Part shown: in pieces, positions 32,823 to 40,574 of the stretch
Position numbering within the stretch: the first letter of the stretch is position 1
How the letters are laid out: every line of letters starts with the position of its first letter
Assembly (NCBI RefSeq): GCF_900114345.1
Contig: NZ_FOZJ01000001.1
Coordinates: 744,001 to 808,000 of the forward strand
Direction: 5' to 3'
From: Microbacterium sp. cf046
GTDB lineage: Bacteria; Actinomycetota; Actinomycetes; Actinomycetales; Microbacteriaceae
DNA: 64,000 nucleotides
Notes under the pieces: model-generated
The model's database searches: none
What the model was told of the DNA's origin: nothing
The model's input: the letters and a program-made list of their open reading frames with translations, nothing else
Position numbers and translations under genes: made by a program

Positions 32823-34024
32823 CGGCTTGCCACCGCATCCCACAGCGCATCGGCGACCTCGCGCTTGGTGCCGCTGACGGTGGCGATCACCTCGTCGTGG
32901 GCGCCGATGAAGGTGAGGGTGTTGTCGGCTGATTCGAAGCCCTTCTGCCAGCCGACCTCGTTGACGGCGAGGATGTCGACGCCTTTGCGGCGGCGCTTGC
33001 GCCGAGCTCGTTCGAGCAGGGCGGCGGCATCCGTCTCCGTCTCGGCGGCGAAGCCGACGATGATCTGCCCGTCCCGCCGATCGCGCACCAGCGCGGCGAG
33101 GATGTCGGCGGTCTCGACCAGTCGCAGCGTGAGCTCGCCGCCGGTCTCCTCCTTCGCGAGCTTGCGCTCGGACGCCTCTGCGACGCGGTAGTCGGCCACC
33201 GCTGCGGCCATCACGACGATGTCGGCGTCGGCCGCCCGGGTGCTCACCTCTGCGGCCAACTCCGCCGCGGAGCCGGCCAGGGCGACGTCGACCCGCGGGT
33301 GCGCGCGGGCTTCGGCGAGTACGTCCGTGTCGGTGTGCGCGGCGATCAGGGTCACCCGCGCTCCGCGGTCGGCGGCGGCGAGCGCCACCGCGACCCCCTG
33401 CCTGCCGCTGGAACGGTTGCCGATGTAGCGAACCGGGTCGATCGGCTCGCGTGTGCCGCCTGCGGTGACCACCACGCGGCGGCCGGCCAGATCGTCGCGG
33501 GGGGAGAGCAGCGCGGTGACGAAAGCGTGCAGCTGCTCGGGCTCGGTCATCCGCCCGGGTCCGACGTCGCCGCCGGTGAGCGGACCGTCCTCGGGGCCGA
33601 CGAGATGGACGCCGCGGCCGCGAAGGACCTCGACGTTGTGCTCCGTCGCGGGATGCCGCCACATCTCGGTGTGCATCGCCGGCGCCACGACGACCGGTGC
33701 CGTGGTCGCCAGTAGGCTCGTACCCAGCAGGTCGTCGGCGAGTCCGGCGGCCATCTTCGCGAGGAAGTTCGCCGTCGCGGGCGCGACGATCACCAGATCG
33801 GCGGCCTGCCCGAGAGCGACATGGCGGACCTTCGCGACGTCGTCGTGGACAGAGGTGGTGACCGGATTGCGACTGATGGCTTCCCAGGTCGGAATGCCGA
33901 CGAACCTCACGGCGTCTTCGGTGGGGATGACGTGCACCTCGTGACCGTCCAGCACCAGCAGCCGCACGAGCTGCACGGTCTTGTAGGCGGCGATCCCGCC
34001 CGTCACTCCGACGATGACGTACAC
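32819..34024 (-). CDS. coaBC: Bifunctional phosphopantothenoylcysteine decarboxylase/phosphopantothenate-cysteine ligase
   Basis: A 401-aa CoA biosynthesis enzyme. The CoaC flavoprotein half (1-180) has VGVTGGIAAYKTVQLVRLL, VRHVALGQAADLVIVAPATANFLAK (active-site His and Asn) and APAMHTEMW. The CoaB half starts at GRRVVVTAGGTREPID, with RYIGNRSSGRQG (catalytic Asn), AAAVADYRV and ERKLAKE (CTP-binding Lys), and VNEVGWQKGFESADN. It converts phosphopantothenate and cysteine to 4'-phosphopantetheine using CTP and FMN. Complete, with ATG start. Divergent from an NRDE gene; the following aldo/keto reductase overlaps its stop. Confidence 0.95.
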   Translation of the reverse strand: MYVIVGVTGGIAAYKTVQLVRLLVLDGHEVHVIPTEDAVRFVGIPTWEAISRNPVTTSVHDDVAKVRHVALGQAADLVIVAPATANFLAKMAAGLADDLLGTSLLATTAPVVVAPAMHTEMWRHPATEHNVEVLRGRGVHLVGPEDGPLTGGDVGPGRMTEPEQLHAFVTALLSPRDDLAGRRVVVTAGGTREPIDPVRYIGNRSSGRQGVAVALAAADRGARVTLIAAHTDTDVLAEARAHPRVDVALAGSAAELAAEVSTRAADADIVVMAAAVADYRVAEASERKLAKEETGGELTLRLVETADILAALVRDRRDGQIIVGFAAETETDAAALLERARRKRRRKGVDILAVNEVGWQKGFESADNTLTFIGAHDEVIATVSGTKREVADALWDAVASR

Positions 34025-34089
34025 GCGTCGATTCTGGCAGACGTGCGGGATGCCGCGCGGGGCGGCGCCGGATCGGGGAGGGCTGCCTG

Positions 34090-34812
34090 ATGTGCACGGT
34101 GATCATCACCGTCCCGTCTGACGGGTCGCAGCCGGTGCGGCTGCTCGCCGTGCGCGATGAGGATCCGGGGCGCGCCTGGAATCGGCTTGGTGCCTGGTGG
34201 CCGGACGAGTACCCCGGCGTGGTCGGCATCCGCGATGCTCGCGCCGGAGGGGCATGGCTCGCCGCCGCACCCGGTGAGCGACGGCTCGCGGTGCTGCTGA
34301 ACCGGCACGACCTGTCGGACCGCCCCGACCATGCGGTGCAGACCAGGGGGAGCGTCGCGCTCGAATCGGTGGCCGGCCGCTCGCCGGGCGCCCAGCCGCC
34401 GACCCGCGGGTTCAACCTCGTCGAGGTGACCGCCCACACCGCGCGGGTGGTCTCGTGGAACGGCGTCGAGTCCTGGACCGTCGAGCTCTCCCCCGGCACG
34501 CACATGATCGCGCACGACGACGTCGACGACCCCGCGACCGCGCGCATCACCACGTGGCTGCCCGAGTTCCGCGCCGCCGCTTCGCGGTTGCCGGACGACG
34601 CCGCGTGGTGGAACGCATGGCTGCCGGTCATCGAGCGAAGCGCGGATCTGCCCGGTGACGATCCCGCAGCGATCATCCGACGTCAGAGCTTCGAGGGCAT
34701 CCCGTCGTACTCGCTGCTGATGTGCGTGGCGACCGTGGGCGAGGACGGCCTCGAGGTGCTCGATGCGCCGTTCACGACGCCGGGGGAGTGGACGCCCGAG
34801 CCGCTCGGCTGA
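34090..34812 (+). CDS. NRDE (TANGO2-like) family protein
   Basis: A 240-aa protein opening with MCTVIITVPSDG and LLAVRDEDPGRAWNRLGAWWP, a variant of the N-R-D-E motif that names the family, then GGAWLAAAPGERRLAVLLNRHD. The Cys at position 2 is conserved as a possible N-terminal nucleophile after Met removal. TANGO2 homologues have been linked to haem or lipid trafficking and to Golgi organisation in eukaryotes; the bacterial role is unknown. GGGGAGG lies ten bases before the ATG. It is the only rightward gene here and stands opposite coaBC. Confidence 0.85.
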   Translation: MCTVIITVPSDGSQPVRLLAVRDEDPGRAWNRLGAWWPDEYPGVVGIRDARAGGAWLAAAPGERRLAVLLNRHDLSDRPDHAVQTRGSVALESVAGRSPGAQPPTRGFNLVEVTAHTARVVSWNGVESWTVELSPGTHMIAHDDVDDPATARITTWLPEFRAAASRLPDDAAWWNAWLPVIERSADLPGDDPAAIIRRQSFEGIPSYSLLMCVATVGEDGLEVLDAPFTTPGEWTPEPLG

Positions 34813-34869
34813 CCATCGGTCGGAGAATCCCGTCCACGTCGAGGGCGGCTCGTCCGGCCTGGCAGCCGC

Positions 34870-35565
34870 TCACCCGTAGACGAGATATGCGCCGGGTTTG
34901 TCCGGCTCTCTCAACTCGAAATGCACGTGCAGACCTGCGCCGTCGAGCAGCTGCACCTGCTGCTCGAATTGCTCGTTCGTCACATACCCGTTCCGCGTGA
35001 ACCCCCACTGATCCTGCAACCACGACCGAACGGCGGCCAGGAGCCGGGAGTCGATCCCTGACGGGATCCGCGATGCGCGAACCCAGAAGTAGACGACCGC
35101 ATCCACATCCGCCCACACCGCGTCTTCGACCGCAGGCGTCACCGTTGCCCGGCTGAGGAACGTGGCCGTCGTCGGGAAGATGTAGACGCATCCGAGACTT
35201 TCGGCGCTCGCCGGGTCCAGTACCGCGAAGGTGAAGGCGCGACGCTCCGCGTGACGTCGCTCCAGGTCGGCCAGGTCTTCAGCGTTCGCCTCCACGGTGA
35301 AGTCGTCAGCCGGCCACGAAGACTGCTCCCACAGACGCAGGTCCGCACGCGTCTCCACGACGGCTTCGAAATCACGCTCAGCGTCAGCGACCTCGATCGG
35401 CCGGAGGAGGAACTCGTCGCCGTGCAGGGACTCCGGGACGGCGCATCCCGGATCGGTGAACGGATTCGGGCGCCGTTGCGCGACAGGTGGGTCGGGGGTC
35501 GCACGAATCGAGCGACTGGTGACATCCGTGATCGACCGGGGCCCGCCATCCTTGCGTCGCGACAT
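34870..35565 (-). CDS. GNAT family N-acetyltransferase
   Basis: A 231-aa protein. Residues ~45-100 (LHGDEFLLRPIEVADAERDFEAVVETRADLRLWE) are the usual opening strand and helices, and FAVLDPASAESLGCVYIFP is the central beta-hairpin. The acetyl-CoA-binding R/Q-x-x-G-x-G/A loop is not clear; SRIPSGIDSRLLAAVRSWL takes its place, so activity is uncertain. The first 40 residues are Arg/Pro-rich and may not be translated: a later start near VPESLHGDEF is possible. Divergent from the serine-hydrolase lipoprotein gene. Substrate unknown. Confidence 0.65.
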   Translation of the reverse strand: MSRRKDGGPRSITDVTSRSIRATPDPPVAQRRPNPFTDPGCAVPESLHGDEFLLRPIEVADAERDFEAVVETRADLRLWEQSSWPADDFTVEANAEDLADLERRHAERRAFTFAVLDPASAESLGCVYIFPTTATFLSRATVTPAVEDAVWADVDAVVYFWVRASRIPSGIDSRLLAAVRSWLQDQWGFTRNGYVTNEQFEQQVQLLDGAGLHVHFELREPDKPGAYLVYG

Positions 35566-35637
35566 GCGTCAATTGTCCCGCTGTCATCGCAGGCACAGAG
35601 CGTCGAAGCGAGGACGGCCGAACGCTACAGTTCCCTC

Positions 35638-36840
35638 ATGAGAATGCTGGGGGTCTTCGTCCTGGCCGTGCTGGTACTCGCCGGCTGCACGGCCGAGCCG
35701 GCACCATCGCCGACGACGACTTCATCTCCTGCCCCGGCAACCGCAGGCGAGTGCCCTGCGGGAACGAGCCTGCGCGACGAGCTGTGTCTCTCCGACGACA
35801 CCATCGCAGACGAGCTCAGCGGCATTCTGCATTCGCAGTTCACCGACGCCCAGCTGAACGCGGTGATTGCGGGCGTCTGGCACGACGGCGAGCCTGTGCT
35901 GGTCGGCGCGCTCGGCGAGTCGATGACCGGTGTGCCGGCCACCGCCGATATGCACCATCTGCTCGGCAATCTCTCCACACCGATGTTCACAACCGTGGTC
36001 ATGCAGCAGGTCGAGGCCGGTGCGCTGTCGCTGGACGATCCGCTCTCGACCTGGTTTCCCGACCTTCCGGCGGCCGACCAGGTAACGATCGACATGCTGC
36101 TGCATCACACCAGCGGCTACCCGCACTATACGGAGATCCAGTCCTTTCTGGATCGGCTCTGGGAGGACCCCTTCCAGCAGTGGGACATTCAGGACCTTGT
36201 CGACATCGGCGTGGCAGGCGGACCGGTGTTCACGCCCGGCACCGACTGGCTGTTCTCCGACACGAACACCCTCATCCTCCAGCAGGTGATCGAGGAAGTG
36301 ACCGGGCGCTCCGCCGGCGAACTGCTGCAGGAGGACATCTTCGACCCGCTCGGCATGGACGATTCGACTGCCGCGTTCGACGCGAACTGGCCGTCACCCG
36401 TGCTCCACGGCTACAGCGATGAGCGCGGCGTCTGGGAGGACGTGACCCATTGGAGCCCGACGTGGACGTACACCGCAGGCGGCGTCGGCGCCGATCAGGA
36501 GGACGTGAGGGTGTTCCTGGATGCCCTCGGCGAGGGCTCGCTGCTGAGCCCCGAGTTCCATGACCTGCAGTTCGCACCGAGCACCGCGGGCCTCGGGCCG
36601 TGGACCGATGAGCAGTACTGGGCGATGGGCTTCCTGAACCTGGACGGCTGGGTGTTCCTCAACCCGGGCCTCTCGGGCTACTACGGCGCCGGCGGTACCA
36701 TCCCGGCCGAGGGCTGGACCATGGTCGTCTACACGACCGCCAGCCAAGCCGGTGACCAGTCCGCTCCGACCGCGACTGACATCTTCCGGCAGTTCACCGC
36801 CGTCGTGACACCGGAGCATTCGCTCGCGAAGGCTGGGTGA
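35638..36840 (+). CDS. Lipoprotein of the beta-lactamase/serine hydrolase family, catalytic residues replaced
   Basis: A 400-aa lipoprotein (MRMLGVFVLAVLVLAGC, lipobox LAGC). The fold is clearly that of class C beta-lactamase/DD-peptidases: VEAGALSLDDPLSTWFPDL and IDMLLHHTSGYPHY, then GMDDSTAAF. The motif that should hold SxxK reads GNLSTPMFT, putting Asn and Thr where the nucleophile Ser and general-base Lys belong. The second motif (YxN) is FSD and the HxG/KTG motif is YYGAGG. It is therefore probably not a hydrolase but a binding or regulatory relative. TACAGT sits six bases before ATG, suggesting a leaderless mRNA. Outer face of the cell membrane; no operon partner. Confidence 0.8.
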   Translation: MRMLGVFVLAVLVLAGCTAEPAPSPTTTSSPAPATAGECPAGTSLRDELCLSDDTIADELSGILHSQFTDAQLNAVIAGVWHDGEPVLVGALGESMTGVPATADMHHLLGNLSTPMFTTVVMQQVEAGALSLDDPLSTWFPDLPAADQVTIDMLLHHTSGYPHYTEIQSFLDRLWEDPFQQWDIQDLVDIGVAGGPVFTPGTDWLFSDTNTLILQQVIEEVTGRSAGELLQEDIFDPLGMDDSTAAFDANWPSPVLHGYSDERGVWEDVTHWSPTWTYTAGGVGADQEDVRVFLDALGEGSLLSPEFHDLQFAPSTAGLGPWTDEQYWAMGFLNLDGWVFLNPGLSGYYGAGGTIPAEGWTMVVYTTASQAGDQSAPTATDIFRQFTAVVTPEHSLAKAG

Positions 36841-36888
36841 GCAGCGCCGGATCACGGACGGCAGCCGCTGACACGCAATAATGCTGAT

Positions 36889-37161
36889 ATGACCTCTCCT
36901 TCTGTCGAACGGCGCTCGAACCCGGCTGCCTGGGCCGCGTTCTGGTTCGGGCTCGCCGGCCTCGTTCTCATGCCCATTCCGCTGTTCATCGGGCTGATCG
37001 TCGGCGGTGCACTCTCCGTCGTCGCCGCGATCTTCGCTGTGATCGGCCTCTTCAAGGGCCTCGCGCGCAACGGAAAGGGCATCGCGCCCGTCGTGTTCGC
37101 AGCGATCTTCATCGCTCTCACGTGGGCCGGCATCTCGGTCGGCGGCGGCACCGTCTGGTAG
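36889..37161 (+). CDS. Small membrane protein, DUF4190-like
   Basis: A 90-aa protein with two or three helices: AAFWFGLAGLVLMPIPLFIGLIVGGALSVVAAIFAVIGL, then a basic loop LARNGKGIAP and VVFAAIFIALTWAGISVG. The alternation of helix, GLFKGLARNGKG loop and helix is that of the DUF4190 family common in actinobacteria. AATAAT ends six bases before the ATG, so it may be leaderless. A second protein of similar design lies about 2 kb downstream. Function unknown. Confidence 0.7.
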   Translation: MTSPSVERRSNPAAWAAFWFGLAGLVLMPIPLFIGLIVGGALSVVAAIFAVIGLFKGLARNGKGIAPVVFAAIFIALTWAGISVGGGTVW

Positions 37162-37216
37162 GTCCCCGACCGTCACCCATCAGGCCACCTTTCGCACGCC
37201 GCGCATCGGTGGTCGA

Positions 37217-37885
37217 ATGTGGCGCATGGGTGCAACTCGCCGCGGTTCGTTGACGGATCGGTCGAGACCGTGGCGGATGCTGCTCGCGTTGCTCGGTGGA
37301 TTGTGGGCCGCGCTGACGCTGCCGCTCACAGCGACCGCGTTCGGCTCCACGCAGTGGGTGTGGGTCTTCGACTCCTCCGTCTACGTCGCCGCCCGGCAAT
37401 GGGCGAACGACCCCTATGTCGTCTTCGGAGCACTGGCAAGCCTCTCGTTCCTCGCGATCGGCATCGCCCTCCTGCCCGACCTGTGTCGAGCCCGATGGGG
37501 CGGAACGGTGATGGCGTGGCTGGTCATCGCCGGCGCGCCGGTGACCGCGCTGAGCTACCTCAATACATCGGAGAGCGCCCCGTTCCACTTCCTCTGGGGC
37601 GCGGAGTTCTACATCCTGGTGGCCATTGGCGCCAGTGGAATCGCCGCCGCCATCTCCGCCGGGCCGCATTGGGGGATCGGGGTGCGAAGCCTGCTCGGGA
37701 TGACCTTCGTCGTCGTTCTGGTCGGAACACTCGCGCTTGGCTACTACCCGCACGGCAGCCTCGTGGTCCTCGCCGTCGAGGCGGTCGTGCTCATTGCTGC
37801 GGCACCGCGCGATGCCGCGTTCGCGGAAGGCTCGGCATCAGAGCGAGACGTTGCCCTGCAGACGGATTCGCCGGCGTCATCGTGA
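37217..37885 (+). CDS. Polytopic membrane protein of unknown function
   Basis: A 222-aa protein with about six helices (roughly 20-42, 68-86, 97-115, 126-146, 157-177, 182-197) and an Asp/Glu/Ser-rich cytosolic tail. Trp-rich external loop TQWVWVFDSSVYVAARQWANDP is distinctive. I do not recognise a family. Start could be this ATG or MGATRRGS three codons later; neither has a good SD. Neighbours are other small membrane proteins and lipoproteins without clear partners. Confidence 0.65.
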   Translation: MWRMGATRRGSLTDRSRPWRMLLALLGGLWAALTLPLTATAFGSTQWVWVFDSSVYVAARQWANDPYVVFGALASLSFLAIGIALLPDLCRARWGGTVMAWLVIAGAPVTALSYLNTSESAPFHFLWGAEFYILVAIGASGIAAAISAGPHWGIGVRSLLGMTFVVVLVGTLALGYYPHGSLVVLAVEAVVLIAAAPRDAAFAEGSASERDVALQTDSPASS

Positions 37886-37993
37886 CTCGGTCCGCGAGGA
37901 GCCCCCGCTGAGGCGTTAACCGGCCTGCGTGCCGGAGTGCCGCCCGCGATGCGAAGTCTTGCCGCGGTTCTCCTGGGGGTGAACAATGCGGCC

Positions 37994-38845
37994 ATGCGCG
38001 CACCGTCGGATCGCCGGGCCCCAGTGCGGGGAGCACAGCGAATGTCTGCCGCTCTGGGCGCGATCCTGTTCGCGGGGTCGTGCCTTGCGGCGTGCTCCGC
38101 GAATGCTGAATCCGCCGCGCCGACCGGCACGACGCCGGTCGAGCCGTCGGTTGCGCGCACGTCGCCGACCGGTACCGTTGCGCCGTTCCTCGTGCCTGAC
38201 TTCGATGGCCCAGCGCCGCAGCCCGTGAAGGCCGGTACGGCGCACGTTCTCGAGAACCCGAACCCGGGAGCGTCCGACTTCAAGAGTGTCGAGTACACCG
38301 TTCCACCCGGGTGGGAGATCGGTGACGTGTACATCGGCAAGAATCTCGGCCAGACGGGCGAGGTTGCGATCAGCTTCTGGACGCCGGCAGGCGTCTACTC
38401 CGATCCGTGCCGGCGAACCACAGACCTGAGTCCGATCGACCTCGCAGACCACACCCATACCGATGGCGGCGACCTCATCCTCATGAGCTATCCGCAGATC
38501 GGGCTTTCGGCGCAGGACGGCCGTGCGGCCACAGAGGCTCGTTCGGTGATCGTCGACGATCCTTCTGAGGACGAGGGGATCATCGCGCTTCGACTCGAGC
38601 TGACCGTGCCCGCCGATCTCGACCTCGCGTCGTGCGATGAGGGGGTCTACGTCGCCTGGCCGGGAACCCGCACGGGCGAGCGGCCGAGCGACAACCACAT
38701 CCCGGGGCAGACGGACATCATCTACCAGGTCGATGTCGACCTGGGCCCCCTGGTCATCGACGCGTCGTTCCGGCCCGACTCCTCGCCGGAGGACATCGAA
38801 GAGCTCTACGCGGTGCTCGGATCAATCGTCATGGACCGCTACTGA
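37994..38845 (+). CDS. Predicted lipoprotein of unknown function
   Basis: A 283-aa protein. A basic n-region (MRAPSDRRAPVRGAQR), hydrophobic core and lipobox CLAAC make a lipoprotein signal. An ATG sixteen codons later (MSAALGAILF) has the better SD (GGGGAG nine bases ahead) but would leave an uncharged n-region. The mature part is a Thr/Pro-rich spacer, then beta-rich sequence (FKSVEYTVPPGWEIGDVYIGKN, AISFWTPAGVYSDPC) with two Cys residues in the folded part, probably a disulfide. No known domain was recognised. It faces the outside of the membrane. Confidence 0.65.
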   Translation: MRAPSDRRAPVRGAQRMSAALGAILFAGSCLAACSANAESAAPTGTTPVEPSVARTSPTGTVAPFLVPDFDGPAPQPVKAGTAHVLENPNPGASDFKSVEYTVPPGWEIGDVYIGKNLGQTGEVAISFWTPAGVYSDPCRRTTDLSPIDLADHTHTDGGDLILMSYPQIGLSAQDGRAATEARSVIVDDPSEDEGIIALRLELTVPADLDLASCDEGVYVAWPGTRTGERPSDNHIPGQTDIIYQVDVDLGPLVIDASFRPDSSPEDIEELYAVLGSIVMDRY

Positions 38846-38950
38846 CTCACGGGTTCTCGTCTGCGCCGCGGACTGCGTCGCTGAGCGACCCTCTTCTGCA
38901 CCGATGCAGTGACCGCTAGGGTTTGGCCGACCCACGAATCGAGGCGTATC

Positions 38951-39214
38951 GTGACCCAGCCTTCCTCCTCCGCCGGCGCCAAGGTGAACTGGCTGGCCAT
39001 CATCGCGCTCGTGATCGGCGCAGTGAGCATCTTCTTCAACCCCTACCTGCTGGTGTCCGCGATCGCGATCGTGCTGGGCATCGTCGCCCTGATCAGCGCG
39101 CGCAGGGCAGGCGATCAGCGGTCGTACCAACTCGTCGCCATCCTGGGCATCGTGGCTGGAGCAATCGGCGCACTGCTCGTGATCGTCAGCAACACGATCA
39201 GCGCATCGCTGTAG
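38951..39214 (+). CDS. Small membrane protein, DUF4190-like paralogue
   Basis: An 87-aa protein: NWLAIIALVIGAVSIFFNPYLLVSAIAIVLGIVALISARRAGDQR, then QLVAILGIVAGAIGALLVIV. Like the 90-aa protein about 2 kb upstream, it has two hydrophobic hairpins around a basic loop. GTG start follows GAGGCGTATC; a TAGGGT box 30 bp upstream may be its -10. Function unknown. Confidence 0.7.
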   Translation: MTQPSSSAGAKVNWLAIIALVIGAVSIFFNPYLLVSAIAIVLGIVALISARRAGDQRSYQLVAILGIVAGAIGALLVIVSNTISASL

Positions 39215-39291
39215 CGGCCGACCGAAGCGCGCACGCAGACGGGCGGCAGCCGCTGCAGGGTTGTCCATGCCGCGGGGCTACGTTGGGTTGC

Positions 39292-39687
39292 GTGCCCTTC
39301 GCTCTCGCGCTCACCGTCCTCCTCGGGTTGTTGACCCTCCTCCAGCTGGCGCTCATCTTCGGCGCACCGCTCGGCGCATTCGCATGGGGTGGCCAGCATC
39401 GAGTGCTGCCCGCACGACTGCGGATCGGCAGCGCGGTGTCGATCCTCATCTACGCGCTGATCGTCGTCATCGCGTGGGATCGCGTCGGCGCCATCGACCT
39501 GTTCGACGGGTTGTTCTCCGAGGTCGCGATGTGGGTGATCTTCGCGTACTTCACGCTCGGCATCGCGATGAACGCGATCTCGCGCAGCAAACCGGAGCGC
39601 TACACGATGGTGCCGATGTCGATCGCCCTCGCAGGGCTGTCGTTCCTCATCGCGATGGGATTCGGCGAGCTCGCGACGGCGATCTGA
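39292..39687 (+). CDS. Four-helix membrane protein of unknown function
   Basis: A 131-aa protein with helices near 3-24, 38-58, 72-91 and 104-124 and short loops; the first loop has GAFAWGGQHRVLPARLRIGSA, a pattern seen in uncharacterised actinobacterial membrane proteins. GTG lies seven bases after TACGTT, the leaderless spacing found at other genes here. No partner gene. Confidence 0.65.
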   Translation: MPFALALTVLLGLLTLLQLALIFGAPLGAFAWGGQHRVLPARLRIGSAVSILIYALIVVIAWDRVGAIDLFDGLFSEVAMWVIFAYFTLGIAMNAISRSKPERYTMVPMSIALAGLSFLIAMGFGELATAI

Positions 39688-39794
39688 TTCGATCCCTGGG
39701 TGCACCCAGCGTGGCTCGGATCGGCATCCCCCTTCCACACGAGTCCGCGCACGAGCAATATGAGTGCGTTGGCAACGAACATTGAGGGGTAAGC

Positions 39795-40001
39795 ATGAGC
39801 GTCTATCGAGTCATCGACGTCATCGGAACGAGTGCCTCGTCCTGGGAGGAGGCGGCCCGAGAAGCGATCAACACAGCCGCGGGATCGCTGCACGACCTCC
39901 GCGTTGCCGAAGTGACGAAGCAGGACGTCGTGGTCGGCGACGATGGGAGTCTCATCTTCAGGGCGCGGATCCAGCTGTCGTTCAAGTACGCACCGGAGTA
40001 G
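39795..40001 (+). CDS. Dodecin family flavin-binding protein
   Basis: A 68-aa protein matching dodecin: YRVIDVIGTSASSWEEAAREAINTAAGSLHDLRVAEV, then the last strands IFRARIQLSFKY. Dodecins form hollow dodecamers that store riboflavin/FMN or CoA. The usual aromatic flavin stacker (Trp36 in halobacteria, within the W-x-E stretch) appears as SSWEEAA at the conserved position. GAGGGG precedes the ATG by six bases. Stands alone. Confidence 0.9.
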   Translation: MSVYRVIDVIGTSASSWEEAAREAINTAAGSLHDLRVAEVTKQDVVVGDDGSLIFRARIQLSFKYAPE

Positions 40002-40084
40002 GCCGATCCTCTCTCGCCCGGGACTGCACGGTCCGACCAGCGTCGAACCAGCGGGTCGAGAGGAACCCACATCGATTTCGCGGG

Positions 40085-40501
40085 TCACTCGGCCCGGTCA
40101 TTCGGCGGCTTGTAGAGCTCTTGAACCGCCTGGTCGATGTCGTCGTCGCGCTCCTCGACCGGTTCCAGGTACAGGCGCATGTGAACAATCAAGTCGTCCG
40201 CTTCACGCAGGATCACGACTCCGCGCATCGCGAACGGGGACCCATCCGCGTGCCGGCCGCGCCAGTCCCACTCGCCCCATTCGACATTGCCGTCGATCGA
40301 GGACGCCACGAGTTCCGCAGCGAAGTCCGGCACGCCCTCGAACACAGACGTCCAGTTCGCACGAACCTGAGCCTGCCCGCTGAACCCACGAGTCGGGTGC
40401 AGCGGCTGGTAGCTCTCGTACGAGTCCGCGAACAGCGATGCCATGCGGTCGGGATCGTGAGAGTTCATCGCATCTCTCAAGCGCTCGAGCATGCCGCCCA
40501 T
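40085..40501 (-). CDS. SnoaL/NTF2-like protein
   Basis: A 138-aa protein. MLERLRDAMNSHDPDRMASLFADSYESYQPLHPTRGFSGQAQVRANW is the NTF2-like opening, and GEWDWRGRHADGSPFAMRGVVILR the central strands that line the pocket; VHMRLYLEPVEE closes the fold. Start may be this ATG or the next Met three codons on. Unlinked to any pathway gene. It is one of three such folds in the window. Confidence 0.78.
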   Translation of the reverse strand: MGGMLERLRDAMNSHDPDRMASLFADSYESYQPLHPTRGFSGQAQVRANWTSVFEGVPDFAAELVASSIDGNVEWGEWDWRGRHADGSPFAMRGVVILREADDLIVHMRLYLEPVEERDDDIDQAVQELYKPPNDRAE

Positions 40502-40574
40502 GGCTCACACGGTAGACCGCACCGCAATGGTGCGATAGTCCGCACGATTGACAGACCCGGTCGGCGCGGCCGAC

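Noticed and set aside
31881-34676. A 931-codon leftward frame through coaBC and the NRDE gene
   Set aside because: Only its last 313 codons (aldo/keto reductase) are real; the rest is a GC-frame shadow.
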